Source: Aquabacterium sp. (lineage in GTDB: Bacteria; Pseudomonadota; Gammaproteobacteria; Burkholderiales; Burkholderiaceae_C). Taken from it: a stretch of DNA of 60,058 bases. Each line of letters begins with the position of its first letter. The first letter of the stretch is position 1. The notes beneath the pieces are model-generated. The model saw only the letters and a program-made list of their open reading frames with translations, did not search any database and was not told the origin of the DNA. The stretch covers positions 1-60,058 of the forward strand of contig NZ_JAUSAR010000179.1 of assembly GCF_030652515.1 (NCBI RefSeq). The letters are read 5' to 3'. Below, in pieces: positions 1-9,491 of this stretch. The position numbers were made by a program, and so were the translations under genes.

Positions 1-1
1 C

Positions 2-397
2 ACGCATGACCTGGCCAAGGGCGTGTTTGTAGGCGTGCTGCTCAGTGGCATCTTCTTTGCAAACAAGGTGGGGCGGATGATGCGCGTGGCCTCCAGCCAG
101 CAAGACGATGGACAAACGCGGGTCTACACCGTCACAGGCCAAGTGTTCTTCGCGTCCGCCGAGAGCTTTGTGAACAGCTTTGACTTCAAGGAAGTGGTCA
201 AGCAGGTTCGCATTGATGTGAGCGTTGCGCATTTCTGGGACATCACTGCGGTGAGTGCGCTGGACAAAGTGGTGCTCAAGTTCCGCCGAGAAGGTGCACA
301 GGTCGAGGTCATGGGTCTCAACGAGGCCAGCGCCACGATGGTGGACCGTTTCGGTCTTCACGACAAAGCCGGGGCCGAATTGCCTCTCGGGCATTGA
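2..397 (+). CDS. SulP family anion transporter, C-terminal part with STAS domain (truncated by window edge)
   Basis: The reading frame is open from the window edge and begins inside the last membrane segment (GVLLSGIFFANKV), followed by a STAS domain of about 90 residues (from about TRVYTVTGQVFF to VDRFGLHD). SulP proteins are inner-membrane transporters of sulfate, bicarbonate or other anions, and the cytoplasmic STAS domain is regulatory. Only the last 131 residues are visible, so substrate cannot be judged. A Usp gene follows after 24 bp on the same strand, a frequent SulP-Usp pairing that suggests co-transcription. Confidence 0.85.
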   Translation, partial: THDLAKGVFVGVLLSGIFFANKVGRMMRVASSQQDDGQTRVYTVTGQVFFASAESFVNSFDFKEVVKQVRIDVSVAHFWDITAVSALDKVVLKFRREGAQVEVMGLNEASATMVDRFGLHDKAGAELPLGH

Positions 398-421
398 GCC
401 GCAACGAACAGGAGACTGAAC

Positions 422-1285
422 ATGAACACCATATTGGCTTGTGTCGATTCACAGGGTAGCCCTATGGCTGTCTGCGATGGGGCTGCATGGGTGGCTTCCG
501 TCCTGAGGGCACCCTTGACCTTTTTGCACGTCCTGGACCGCCACCCAGAGAAAGCCCAGCAACTGGATTTCAGTGGCCAGATCGGGCTGGGTGCGCAGGA
601 AGACTTGTTGCAAGAGTTGAGTCAACTCGATGAGCGGCGCAGCGTCCTGGCACAGGAGCAGGGTCGTCAACTGTTGGAAGGGGCGCGCGTGCGTGCGCTC
701 GCGGCCACGCAAGGGGCTTTGACGGTGGATGTCCGTCAGCGCCACGGGGAGTTGGTGGACACACTCATGGATCTGGAGGCGGGCACCCGCCTGATCGTGT
801 TAGGTACGCATGAGTACAAGGCGTGGACTGCCAAGCGCCACCTGGACCATCATGTCGAGCGTGTGATTCGGACTGTCAAGCGACCCGTGCTTGTGGTCCC
901 ACAGGCGACCTTCGTGGCGCCTGGCAGCTTTGCTGTGGCTTACGACGGCAGCGCGACGGCCAGCAAGATGGTCGAGGCTTTGGCCAGCAGCCCATTACTC
1001 AAGGGTTTGTCGTGCCACCTTGTGCACGTCGGCGCCGACTCGGCTGGCATGCGCAACGAGGTTAGCCGGGCCGGTCAAGTCCTGTCTCAGGCCGGATGGA
1101 CAGTGCAAACAGCCATCGAGAGCGGCGAGGTGGAAGAATCGTTGTCGCGCTATGTCGCCACGCACCAGTTGCAGTTGGTGGTGATGGGCGCATACGGGCA
1201 CTCACGCATCCGCAACCTGATCGTGGGCAGCACCACGACCACCATGCTGCGTTACAGTCCGGTCCCGGTGCTGGTCTGGCGCTGA
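422..1285 (+). CDS. Universal stress protein, two tandem Usp domains
   Basis: This 287-residue protein contains two Usp folds. The first starts at MNTILACVDSQGSP and ends near KRPVLVVPQ; the second runs from about residue 160 to the end. The second copy has the nucleotide-binding signature MGAYGHSRIRN..VGSTTTTML, whereas the first has a degenerate one (LGTHEYKAWTAKRH), so probably only the C-terminal half binds ATP. Tandem Usp proteins are cytoplasmic stress factors, often induced by low oxygen or starvation. An AGGAGA ribosome binding site lies before the ATG. The gene follows the SulP gene closely and is one of three Usp genes in the first 26 kb. Confidence 0.92.
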   Translation: MNTILACVDSQGSPMAVCDGAAWVASVLRAPLTFLHVLDRHPEKAQQLDFSGQIGLGAQEDLLQELSQLDERRSVLAQEQGRQLLEGARVRALAATQGALTVDVRQRHGELVDTLMDLEAGTRLIVLGTHEYKAWTAKRHLDHHVERVIRTVKRPVLVVPQATFVAPGSFAVAYDGSATASKMVEALASSPLLKGLSCHLVHVGADSAGMRNEVSRAGQVLSQAGWTVQTAIESGEVEESLSRYVATHQLQLVVMGAYGHSRIRNLIVGSTTTTMLRYSPVPVLVWR

Positions 1286-1531
1286 TCGCCTCCCGGTCTG
1301 GTCAGCAATATGGACGATGTCATGGGATTCGAGTTGGGGCGCAGGGCTGAACGTGGTGGATGTCTCTTGCCGGCTCAAGTCGTCTCACGACATCCCCAGT
1401 GCTTGGGGGCGCGTATGGGGGTACGAAAATGCCGAATCGCCCGCTACGCTAGGCGTGGCAATGAGGTTCGTATGTCGCCCTCGCCAGAATCAGGTTTCAT
1501 AGCGTCCCATAAAGACCCCAGTTACCACGCG

Positions 1532-1557
1532 AAAGCCCCGTCACCACGGGGCTTTTT
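1532..1557 (+). terminator. Intrinsic terminator after the SulP-Usp unit
   Basis: A perfect 9-bp stem (AAAGCCCCG with CGGGGCTTT) around a 6-base loop is followed by T residues. It lies about 250 bp beyond the Usp stop codon. The rest of the 1286-1598 gap shows only a weak CCCCA/TGGGG hairpin near 1393 and no convincing gene. Confidence 0.8.
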
Positions 1558-1598
1558 GCGTTTTAGCGTGCTTTGACAGCCCGGAGGGGTGCCGCTGT

Positions 1599-1955
1599 TC
1601 AAGCCAAGGGGTGAAATTCCTCAAAGGCGGCAATGGCGTTGGCTGCATACATCAATGAAGGCCCTCCGCCCATGTAGGTGGTGACGCCCAGTGTCTCGTC
1701 AATCTCTTTGCGGGTCACCCCAAGCTTGACCAGCGTCTGCATGTGAAAGCCGATGCAGGGGTCGCACCTGGATGCGACGCTGAGTGCAAGTGCGATCAAC
1801 TCCTTGGTCTTCCTGTCGAGCGTCCCGTCTGCGGTGGCGTGACGACCAAGGTCATTGAAGCTCTTCATGACCTCGGGTGTGTTCGCCCTTAACGTGGCAA
1901 GGCCAGCAGAAATAGATTGGGTCAACTCACGGAATTTTTCAGTTCGATCAGTCAT
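1599..1955 (-). CDS. Carboxymuconolactone decarboxylase / AhpD-like protein
   Basis: This 118-residue protein has the AhpD-like core SRCDPCIGFHMQTLVKLG with the redox CxxC pair and nearby histidine, followed by the helix EIDETLGVTTYMGGGPS. Proteins of this size and motif are small helical thiol oxidoreductases in the cytoplasm that act as peroxidase partners or alkylhydroperoxidase-like enzymes; true decarboxylases lack the CxxC. The gene stands alone on the minus strand. An FNR-like box (2090-2103) lies about 135 bp upstream, so redox or oxygen control is plausible but not proven. Confidence 0.88.
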   Translation of the reverse strand: MTDRTEKFRELTQSISAGLATLRANTPEVMKSFNDLGRHATADGTLDRKTKELIALALSVASRCDPCIGFHMQTLVKLGVTRKEIDETLGVTTYMGGGPSLMYAANAIAAFEEFHPLA

Positions 1956-2089
1956 GGAATTTCTTCAAGCGCTTAACATTTGACGTTGACGGTCTTCGCT
2001 GGACAAGTGCTCAGGCCGAAAGGCAGGTAAGCCGGGCATACCCTTTCTCCTGGGATGGAAACATGATGGTGGGTTTCTTCCGACCGAGC

Positions 2090-2103
2090 TTGATCAATGT
2101 CAA
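2090..2103. promoter_or_regulatory. FNR/ANR-type box in the gap between the AhpD-like gene and the ABC operon
   Basis: TTGATcaatGTCAA fits the FNR/ANR consensus TTGAY-N4-RTCAA. It sits in a 430-bp divergent gap, 135 bp before the AhpD-like gene and 283 bp before the ABC operon, so its target is unclear. A weaker match, TTGACatcgCGCAA, lies at 2232-2245 nearer the ABC operon. The small open frames in this gap have no recognisable content. Confidence 0.5.
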
Positions 2104-2385
2104 GGTACCGGCCGTTGAAGAAAATGTGCACGAGCCTGGAAGCGTCAAGAGGTGCCTTTGGCGCCTGACTTCACCATGTGATCTCGAGCTTTCTCATGGG
2201 TGGGCGTCGTGAAGTGCACGAAGATCGAAGTTTGACATCGCGCAAGCCGTCGGCCTGGCGGCACATGCACGATGGGGTCATGTGCGTGAACCGAGGAGAG
2301 AAGATGCATAAGCCGAAGATGGCCATCATCAGGCCTGAGGCGCGAGCCACGCAGCCAGCCTGATGGCCGGGCAAGGGGTTCCTTC

Positions 2386-3120
2386 ATGAATCGGATCTGT
2401 GCAGACCCGTTGACGGGCGAAAAAATCTTTGCCATCAAAGGCTTGTGCAGAACCTACGGCGAAGGGGCGGTGGAGGTCAAAGCATTGACCGATGTGGACC
2501 TCACCATATTCCGGGGTGAATTCATTGTTCTGCTTGGTCCTTCAGGCAGCGGAAAGTCGACGCTCCTCAACATACTTGGGGGGCTTGATGTGCCAACGCG
2601 GGGCGAAGTCTGGTTTGGTGGCCAGGATCTGAGCCGGGCAAGCGAGAATGAACTGACGGCTTACCGCAGGCGCCACATCGGCTTTGTTTTCCAGTTCTAC
2701 AACCTGATTCCCAGCCTGACAGTGCGGGAGAACGTTGCGCTGGTGACGGACATCGTGACAGACCCCATGCCCGTCGATGAGGCGGTCGATCGCGTGGGCC
2801 TGAGCCCCAGGCGGGACCATTTTCCCTCCCAGTTGTCTGGAGGGGAGCAGCAGCGGGTTGCGATCGCCCGGGCCATCGTCAAACGGCCGGATGTTCTCTT
2901 GTGCGACGAGCCGACGGGGGCGCTGGACTATCAGACCGGCAAGCTGGTTCTGGAGGTTCTGGAGCATGTCAACCGTGCATTCGGCACCACGTCCATCGTC
3001 ATCACCCACAACGCGGCCATTGCCAAGATGGCCGATCGCGTGGTCTACCTGGGAGACGGGCGCGTCCAGCGAATCGAGACCAATGCGCACAAGGTCTCGC
3101 CATCGGAGTTGACATGGTGA
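2386..3120 (+). CDS. ABC transporter ATP-binding protein, MacB/LolD type
   Basis: The 244-residue ATPase has Walker [10 protein letters not shown] at residues 51-59, a Q-loop ([18 protein letters not shown]), the signature [14 protein letters not shown], Walker [13 protein letters not shown] and the switch histidine in VITHN. The Q-loop and signature wording are those of the MacB/LolD/FtsE class, which works with FtsX-like permeases as a mechanotransmission pump rather than an ordinary importer. It is the first gene of a three-gene unit; the permease starts within 35 bp and a membrane-fusion adaptor follows. Confidence 0.95.
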   Translation: MNRICADPLTGEKIFAIKGLCRTYGEGAVEVKALTDVDLTIFRGEFIVLLGPSGSGKSTLLNILGGLDVPTRGEVWFGGQDLSRASENELTAYRRRHIGFVFQFYNLIPSLTVRENVALVTDIVTDPMPVDEAVDRVGLSPRRDHFPSQLSGGEQQRVAIARAIVKRPDVLLCDEPTGALDYQTGKLVLEVLEHVNRAFGTTSIVITHNAAIAKMADRVVYLGDGRVQRIETNAHKVSPSELTW

Positions 3121-3154
3121 GCCCGTCTCGCTTGTGCTTGGCCGGGGGATCACC

Positions 3155-5530
3155 GTGAAGGCGCTGGACCGCAAGCTGCTGCGCGATCTGCGCCGCATGT
3201 GGGCACAGGGCATCACGATCGCCCTGGTGGTGGCCAGCGGCATCGCGGGTTTCGTCACCAGCCTGTCGGCGGTCGATTCGCTGGCGATGGCCCGGGATCA
3301 ATTTTACGCGGAGGGGCGGTTCGCCGATGTTTTCGCCAGTGTGAAGCGTGCGCCCCGCGCGGTCGAGGAATCGCTTCGCAAGGTGCAAGGTGTTGCCGAC
3401 GTTCAGACCACGCTTGAGGAAATCGTGAGGGTGGAGTTGCCCCTGGTGAGTGATCCGGTCATCGGTCAGATGATTGGCATGGACCTGCGCAATCCCCAGC
3501 GCATGAACCGCATCACGGTGACCCATGGCAGGGCATTGACCCATCTTGGCGTGGGGGCGCAGCCGCATGGCGACATCGAGGTGCTGGTGTCCCAAGGCTT
3601 TGCCCAGGCACGCCGCCTTGAGCCTGGCGACGAGTTCTTCGCCACGCTCAATGGCCGGCGCAGAAGGTTGGTGGTGGTGGGCCATGCCGTGTCGCCCGAG
3701 TTCATCTTCGCCGGCCTGTGGGGGATGCCGGATGTGCGCGGCTATGGCATCTTCTGGATGGACCAGGACATCCTGGCGGGTGCTTATGGCATGGATGGGG
3801 CATTCACGCGCGTGGCGCTCAAGCTGGCACCAGACGCGTCGTTGCCGGTGACCATCGAAGCGGCCAGGCAGGTGCTGGCGCGCTACGGTGCCCGGGAGGT
3901 CATCGGGCGGGTCAATCAGACCTCGCATGCCATGCTGGACAACGAGATCAATGAACAGCGTGTGTTGGGCACGGTGCTGCCCATCATCTTTTTGGGCGTG
4001 GCCGCCTTCCTGTTCAACGTGGTGGTCTCGCGCCTGGTGGCCACCCAACGCGAGCAGATCGCCGCGTTGAAGGCGCTTGGCTATGGCAATGCATCGATCG
4101 CTGCGCATTACCTCAAAATGGTGCTGCTCATCGTGCTGGCGGGGCTCGTTCTTGGTCTGGGGGTGGGAGACAGGCTGGGCGAGGGATTCACCCACCTTTA
4201 CTCAGAGCTCTTTCATTTCGCCCGTTTCGAGCACCGGCTGGCACCGTCGCTGGTCATGATCAGTACGGCGGTGGCCGTGGTAACCGCGGTCGCGGGGGCG
4301 ATGAACGCCATCCTGTCCATCGTCAGGCTGGCACCAGCCGAAGCCATGCGACCGCCTGCGCCGGGACACTACCGTCGCACCTTGATGGAGGCGATCGGCC
4401 TGCGCGGGATGTCGCCATCGGTGAAGATGATCGTTCGCAACATGGAACGTCGGCCCTGGCGGACGGCGCTTTCCATGGGCGGCGTGGCCGTGGCCGTGGC
4501 CATCATCGTGATGGGAAACTTCCTGCGTGATGCGATCGCCCATGTGGTGGACGCTCAGTTCACTTTGAGCTTGCGAGGGGACGTGACGGTCTGGTCCGCT
4601 GAGCCGCTGGACAACGCGGTGCGGCTTGAGCTTGCAAGGTTGCCAGGTGTCCGGTCGGTGGAATCCACCCGCTTCGTGTCGGTCAACTTCGTCAATGGAC
4701 ATCGCCGTGAACGCGGAATGATCCGCGGCTACGCGGCCAGGCCGGAACTCTACCGCGTCATCGACATGGACCTGCGCCAGACCCTGCTGGAGGGCCGTGG
4801 GCTGGTGCTGACGGACAGATTGGCGGAAAAACTCGGGCTGAGGGTCGGGGACCCGGTCCAGGTGGAAGTGATCGAGGGCCGCGCCGGCACAGTGTTGCTG
4901 CCTGTCGGCGCGACGGTGCGCGAGATGATGGGCTTGAACGCCTACATGGACCGCGATGCCCTCAACCGGCTGCTGGGGGAAGGCGACATTGCCACGGGGT
5001 ATGTCCTGTCGCTCGAACCCGGCCGGGAGGCCGAAGTGCTGGAGGCGAGCAAGGCCTTGCCCCGCGTGGCCGGGGCCTGGAGCAAAGGCACGATGCTGCG
5101 CAACATGGAAGAGATCAGTGCCCGCAACGTGCGCATCATGAGCAGCGTTCTCACCGTCTTTGCGAGTGTGATCGCCGTGGGCGTGGTCTACAACAACGCG
5201 CGCATCGCCTTGTCGGAAAGGGCCTGGGAGATGGCCAGCCTGAGGGTTCTGGGCTTCACGCGGGGCGAAGTGGCGGCCCTGCTGCTCGGTGAGCTGGCCA
5301 TCGTCACGGCCCTGGCATTGCCTCTGGGCATGGGCCTGGGATGGGGGCTCACCCAAGTGGTGACACGGCTGCTGAGGTCGGACCAGTTCCAGTTTCCGGT
5401 GGTGATTTCGCCGGCGACCTACGCCTGGTCGTGCCTGTGCGTGCTGGTGGCAGGCGCAGTGAGCGCATGGGTCGTGCGGCGGCGAATCGACAGGCTGGAC
5501 ATGGTGTCCGCCTTGAAGACGAGGGATTGA
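3155..5530 (+). CDS. ABC transporter permease with two FtsX domains
   Basis: A long periplasmic-domain permease of about 791 residues. It has an N-terminal membrane helix, a large extracytoplasmic MacB-core-like domain, an FtsX block (from about VLPIIFLGVAAFLFN), then a second helix, second periplasmic domain and second FtsX block ending in KTRD. The duplicated layout is typical of permeases paired with MacB-like ATPases. I chose the GTG at 3155 because GGGGGA lies 5-6 bases before it; the frame is also open from a GTG at 3134 with no such site. The adaptor gene begins 3 bases after its stop, so the two are probably coupled. Confidence 0.92.
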   Translation: MKALDRKLLRDLRRMWAQGITIALVVASGIAGFVTSLSAVDSLAMARDQFYAEGRFADVFASVKRAPRAVEESLRKVQGVADVQTTLEEIVRVELPLVSDPVIGQMIGMDLRNPQRMNRITVTHGRALTHLGVGAQPHGDIEVLVSQGFAQARRLEPGDEFFATLNGRRRRLVVVGHAVSPEFIFAGLWGMPDVRGYGIFWMDQDILAGAYGMDGAFTRVALKLAPDASLPVTIEAARQVLARYGAREVIGRVNQTSHAMLDNEINEQRVLGTVLPIIFLGVAAFLFNVVVSRLVATQREQIAALKALGYGNASIAAHYLKMVLLIVLAGLVLGLGVGDRLGEGFTHLYSELFHFARFEHRLAPSLVMISTAVAVVTAVAGAMNAILSIVRLAPAEAMRPPAPGHYRRTLMEAIGLRGMSPSVKMIVRNMERRPWRTALSMGGVAVAVAIIVMGNFLRDAIAHVVDAQFTLSLRGDVTVWSAEPLDNAVRLELARLPGVRSVESTRFVSVNFVNGHRRERGMIRGYAARPELYRVIDMDLRQTLLEGRGLVLTDRLAEKLGLRVGDPVQVEVIEGRAGTVLLPVGATVREMMGLNAYMDRDALNRLLGEGDIATGYVLSLEPGREAEVLEASKALPRVAGAWSKGTMLRNMEEISARNVRIMSSVLTVFASVIAVGVVYNNARIALSERAWEMASLRVLGFTRGEVAALLLGELAIVTALALPLGMGLGWGLTQVVTRLLRSDQFQFPVVISPATYAWSCLCVLVAGAVSAWVVRRRIDRLDMVSALKTRD

Positions 5531-5533
5531 TTC

Positions 5534-6742
<1,209 letters not shown>

Positions 6743-6795
6743 AGGCGCGGCGGGGAAGGGGGCTTTGCCATGGCCAAACTGCAAGTGACTTTGAA

Positions 6796-6809
6796 CTGAC
6801 ATTGATCAA
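6796..6809 (+). promoter_or_regulatory. FNR/ANR-type box before the DksA-like gene
   Basis: CTGACattgATCAA differs from TTGAY-N4-RTCAA by one base. It ends 48 bp before the GTG start at 6858. A class II position (about -41.5) would put a -10 hexamer at about 6832, where AAAAAT occurs. Confidence 0.55.
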
Positions 6810-6857
6810 GTCCGATGGCCTCTGTCCGGCAAAAAATGATGCTTCACGGCGGCCTCC

Positions 6858-7109
6858 GTGGAGCCGAGCGAGGTTCGGGATCGTCAAGATGAAGCCCTGC
6901 GGCTCCAGATTGGCGAGATCGACGAGGCGCAAGAGCGGCGCGACATTGCAGAGATTGGCTTGGTCGAAGCCGCTTTGAATCACCTGGATGCTGGCATGTG
7001 TGGCGATTGCCTGGATTGCGGAGCAGAGATCGGACTTCAACGGTTGCTGGTGCAACCGGCTGCTCCTCGATGCGCCGCATGCCAGGCTGCGCACGAGCGA
7101 TCCAAGTAG
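6858..7109 (+). CDS. TraR/DksA family zinc finger protein
   Basis: The 83-residue protein ends in the DksA C4 zinc finger: CGDCLDC at residues 48-54, then QRLLVQP and RCAACQ with cysteines 72 and 75. The preceding helix (EIGLVEAALNHLDAG) matches the DksA helix before the finger, but the long coiled-coil tip of DksA is absent, as in TraR. Such proteins bind the RNA polymerase secondary channel and shift transcription under stress. The only start in the frame is GTG, since a TGA lies just upstream at 6837. The CYTH-CHAD gene follows 42 bp later. Confidence 0.82.
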   Translation: MEPSEVRDRQDEALRLQIGEIDEAQERRDIAEIGLVEAALNHLDAGMCGDCLDCGAEIGLQRLLVQPAAPRCAACQAAHERSK

Positions 7110-7151
7110 ATTTTCAGACCAGGCGAGAAGGAGCCGACACGAGGCAGGGCC

Positions 7152-8639
7152 ATGTTCAAGATGGAGCTCAAACTTGCGGGTGGTGCCGTCAGCAAAGCCA
7201 GACTGCTGCAGGCGCTGGCATTGGAGAGCGTGCCCAAGACATTGCACCGGGAACACTACTTCGACACACCGACCGGGCAACTGGCCGCTGGGGGTGTGCT
7301 GCTGGCCATGTCCTTCGAGGATGGCGTCTGGCGCCAGACATTGTGCTTGTCTGATGGTGGGTCAAGCAAAGTGCCCATCGATATGGTGGATCTGCCGGAG
7401 CACAAAGGGAAGGATGTCCCCTTTGTACACCTTGACAGGCACCGGTCAAAGCTCTCTGCTCGTGCATTGAGGAGGGCCCTGAACTGGCGTGCAGGTGAGC
7501 CAGTACCAACCCTGATCCAACAGTTCGTGCTGAGGTTCGAGCGCCGAATGCTCGACATGGAGGCAGGGCAGGGCCGCCTTCGGCTTCAGCTGGACCTGGG
7601 CACCATCCGCGCTCAAGGCAGTGCGTGGCCATGTTGTGAAGTCGTCATGAAGCTGGATTCGAGAGACGGACTTCAGCGCATGTTTGCGCTGGCCCAGCGC
7701 CTCGTGCATGACCACGGCATGTGTCTTGGCATGACCGACCCGGCGTTGAGAGGATTGAACCTGATCGGTTCATCAGGGCCACTGAGCGCTTCATTGGCCG
7801 GCCCCGTCAAGTTTGATGCGGCTGGGGATGCCGATCAACAGTTTCGAGCCATGGTCAGGCATGGCCTCGAGCACATCCTGCTCAACGCACCCGAGTTCGT
7901 CGATCAGCCACGTGAGGCGGAGCGGATTCACCAATTGCGGGTTGGGATCCGGCGGCTGCGGACCTTGCTGACAGAAGTCGGTTCTTCGCACAGTGGCGTG
8001 AATCCAGCTTGGCAGGTTGCGTTGGCGCGGGTGTTTCGCAAGCTGGGTGCTCAGCGGGATCAGGATTTGCTCGGCGACCTCCAACGGAAGATGGCGGATG
8101 CAGGCGCTCCCGAGCTCTTGGGCACACCTGCGTTCAATCCAAACGCACCGTTATCTCGCGATGCCGTTCGCACGCCGGATTTCCAATCCGTGCTGATTGA
8201 CTTGCTGTGCTTCAGCATCTGTTCGTCAACCACGCCATCCGTTCAGGCCCAAACCTTGCGCAAGTTGCTGAAACGGCGTCTTGAAGCATTGCACCACAAG
8301 GTCTTGTCCGACGGGAAGCGCTTTGCATCGCTGCCCGAAGCTCAGCAGCATCGGGTTCGAAAGCGATTGAAGCGTTTGCGCTATCTGAGCGAGTTCGCCA
8401 GGCCGCTTTTCAAGCGTGGCAAGGTTGATCGCTACCTCGAAGCCCTGCGCCCCGCGCAAGATGCTCTGGGCGCATACAACGACCGCATCACGGCGTTGAC
8501 CGCTTGGCGCACACACACGAAGGCAGATGCGCATGCATGGTTCGCTGTCGGCTGGCTTTCCGCTGGTCGGGATCAGGCAACGCAGGCCTGTCAGACGGCT
8601 CTCCACGAGATCGAAAAGGTCGCCCGGTTCTGGCCTTGA
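7152..8639 (+). CDS. CYTH-CHAD domain protein
   Basis: This 495-residue protein has an N-terminal CYTH domain (about residues 1-200) and a C-terminal CHAD domain (about 225-490). CHAD shows its histidine-rich helices in RIHQLRVGIRRLRTLLTE and RVRKRLKRLRYLSEFARPL. CYTH enzymes hydrolyse triphosphates such as inorganic tripolyphosphate; CHAD domains bind polyphosphate. The CYTH signature ExExK reads KMELK here, so the first acidic residue is replaced by lysine, and activity may be weakened or lost. The gene probably shares a transcript with the zinc finger gene upstream. Confidence 0.88.
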   Translation: MFKMELKLAGGAVSKARLLQALALESVPKTLHREHYFDTPTGQLAAGGVLLAMSFEDGVWRQTLCLSDGGSSKVPIDMVDLPEHKGKDVPFVHLDRHRSKLSARALRRALNWRAGEPVPTLIQQFVLRFERRMLDMEAGQGRLRLQLDLGTIRAQGSAWPCCEVVMKLDSRDGLQRMFALAQRLVHDHGMCLGMTDPALRGLNLIGSSGPLSASLAGPVKFDAAGDADQQFRAMVRHGLEHILLNAPEFVDQPREAERIHQLRVGIRRLRTLLTEVGSSHSGVNPAWQVALARVFRKLGAQRDQDLLGDLQRKMADAGAPELLGTPAFNPNAPLSRDAVRTPDFQSVLIDLLCFSICSSTTPSVQAQTLRKLLKRRLEALHHKVLSDGKRFASLPEAQQHRVRKRLKRLRYLSEFARPLFKRGKVDRYLEALRPAQDALGAYNDRITALTAWRTHTKADAHAWFAVGWLSAGRDQATQACQTALHEIEKVARFWP

Positions 8640-8640
8640 G

Positions 8641-8654
8641 TTGATTCACATCAA
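8641..8654 (+). promoter_or_regulatory. Perfect FNR/ANR box before the small-protein pair
   Basis: TTGATtcacATCAA is a full match to the FNR consensus, just after the CYTH-CHAD stop codon and 82 bp before the ATG at 8736. AACAAT at 8676-8681 is at the right distance to act as a -10 element if the box sits at -41.5. Confidence 0.75.
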
Positions 8655-8735
8655 GGCGTGGGGCGGCGGATTTCAAACAATGAAAACACGGCGGCACTTT
8701 CGCGGCCAATTTTTTCATCGAGTAAAGGTTCCCCC

Positions 8736-8939
8736 ATGTCCACAAGCAAATTCGAGTACGTCGTATCGGGTGTTGATCTGAACGACGAGCAAAAAGCCAC
8801 GGTGTCGAACGCCATTGCGGCGGCTGTCAGTCACGCTCTGCTGGGTTCCGCATTCCAGGTCGGTGCGGTGCCAGGCGGTACGGCTCCGGCTCCCGCGCAA
8901 GTGCTGGCGAAAGGCAAGGTGTGGGGCGCGTTCGGATGA
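8736..8939 (+). CDS. Small protein of unknown function; frame continues past an in-frame TGA
   Basis: The 67-residue product starts MSTSKFEYVVSGVDLNDEQ, continues with an alanine-rich amphipathic helix and ends KGKVWGAFG. I do not recognise the family. After the TGA at 8937-8939 the same frame stays open for 30 more sense codons to a stop at 9030-9032. That stretch reads like protein (GRGPINGGRLIFAA and then a helix TAAEVAELAKGVKLGH), so the ancestral protein was probably about 98 residues and this allele carries a nonsense codon, or the stop is read through. The start is supported by the perfect FNR box upstream. The gene at 9045 follows 12 bp after the second stop. Confidence 0.6.
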   Translation: MSTSKFEYVVSGVDLNDEQKATVSNAIAAAVSHALLGSAFQVGAVPGGTAPAPAQVLAKGKVWGAFG

Positions 8940-9044
8940 GGGCGCGGTCCGATCAACGGCGGACGGCTGATCTTCGCAGCCACGGCTGCCGAGGTGGCCG
9001 AGCTGGCCAAAGGCGTGAAGCTCGGTCATTGACGAGGAGGCACC

Positions 9045-9458
9045 ATGGAGGGCGCAAAGCAACTGACCTGTCCGAACGCGCCTCCTGAGCCTGGCGCGGC
9101 GATCATTGGCGTGGTGCAGGCAAGTGGGCAGATCGCCTACGTCTCCCCCAGCATTCCTCTGACGCGGGATCTGGTGATGTCTTTCCAAGCAAAGCACATC
9201 GAAGTCGAGAACCGCTTGAGGGTGGCAGGGCCCTGCAGTGCTGCAGATTGCATCCAGTGGGGGCAAGGCCGATGCAGTCTGGTCGACAAGGTCGTGGCAG
9301 ATGTGCGGCAGCCCCTTGCCTTGCCATCACATGGCTTGCCTCGCTGCGGCATCCGCCAGACCTGCCGCTGGTTTGTTCAACACAACGTGCGGGCTTGCCA
9401 TGCCTGTCCAGAGGTTGTTCGCAAGCCCGCGCAGTTGTACGGCCGAAGTGCTGAGTGA
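9045..9458 (+). CDS. Cysteine-rich protein of unknown function
   Basis: The 137-residue protein has a strong GAGGAGG site before its ATG. It contains eight cysteines in pairs: LTCPNAPP near the start, then GPCSAADCIQWGQGRC, then PRCGIRQTCRWF and RACHACPEVV near the end. The spacing suggests one or two metal or iron-sulfur binding sites, but no catalytic motif is recognised. It probably shares the FNR-box transcript with the small protein just upstream, and the two may work together. Confidence 0.7.
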   Translation: MEGAKQLTCPNAPPEPGAAIIGVVQASGQIAYVSPSIPLTRDLVMSFQAKHIEVENRLRVAGPCSAADCIQWGQGRCSLVDKVVADVRQPLALPSHGLPRCGIRQTCRWFVQHNVRACHACPEVVRKPAQLYGRSAE

Positions 9459-9491
9459 CCCCTTTCATCTCTGTTTTGAACTGGAGAAATC

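Noticed and set aside
8937..8939. Selenocysteine codon
   Set aside because: No selenocysteine insertion element or Sec genes were seen; nonsense mutation or error is simpler.
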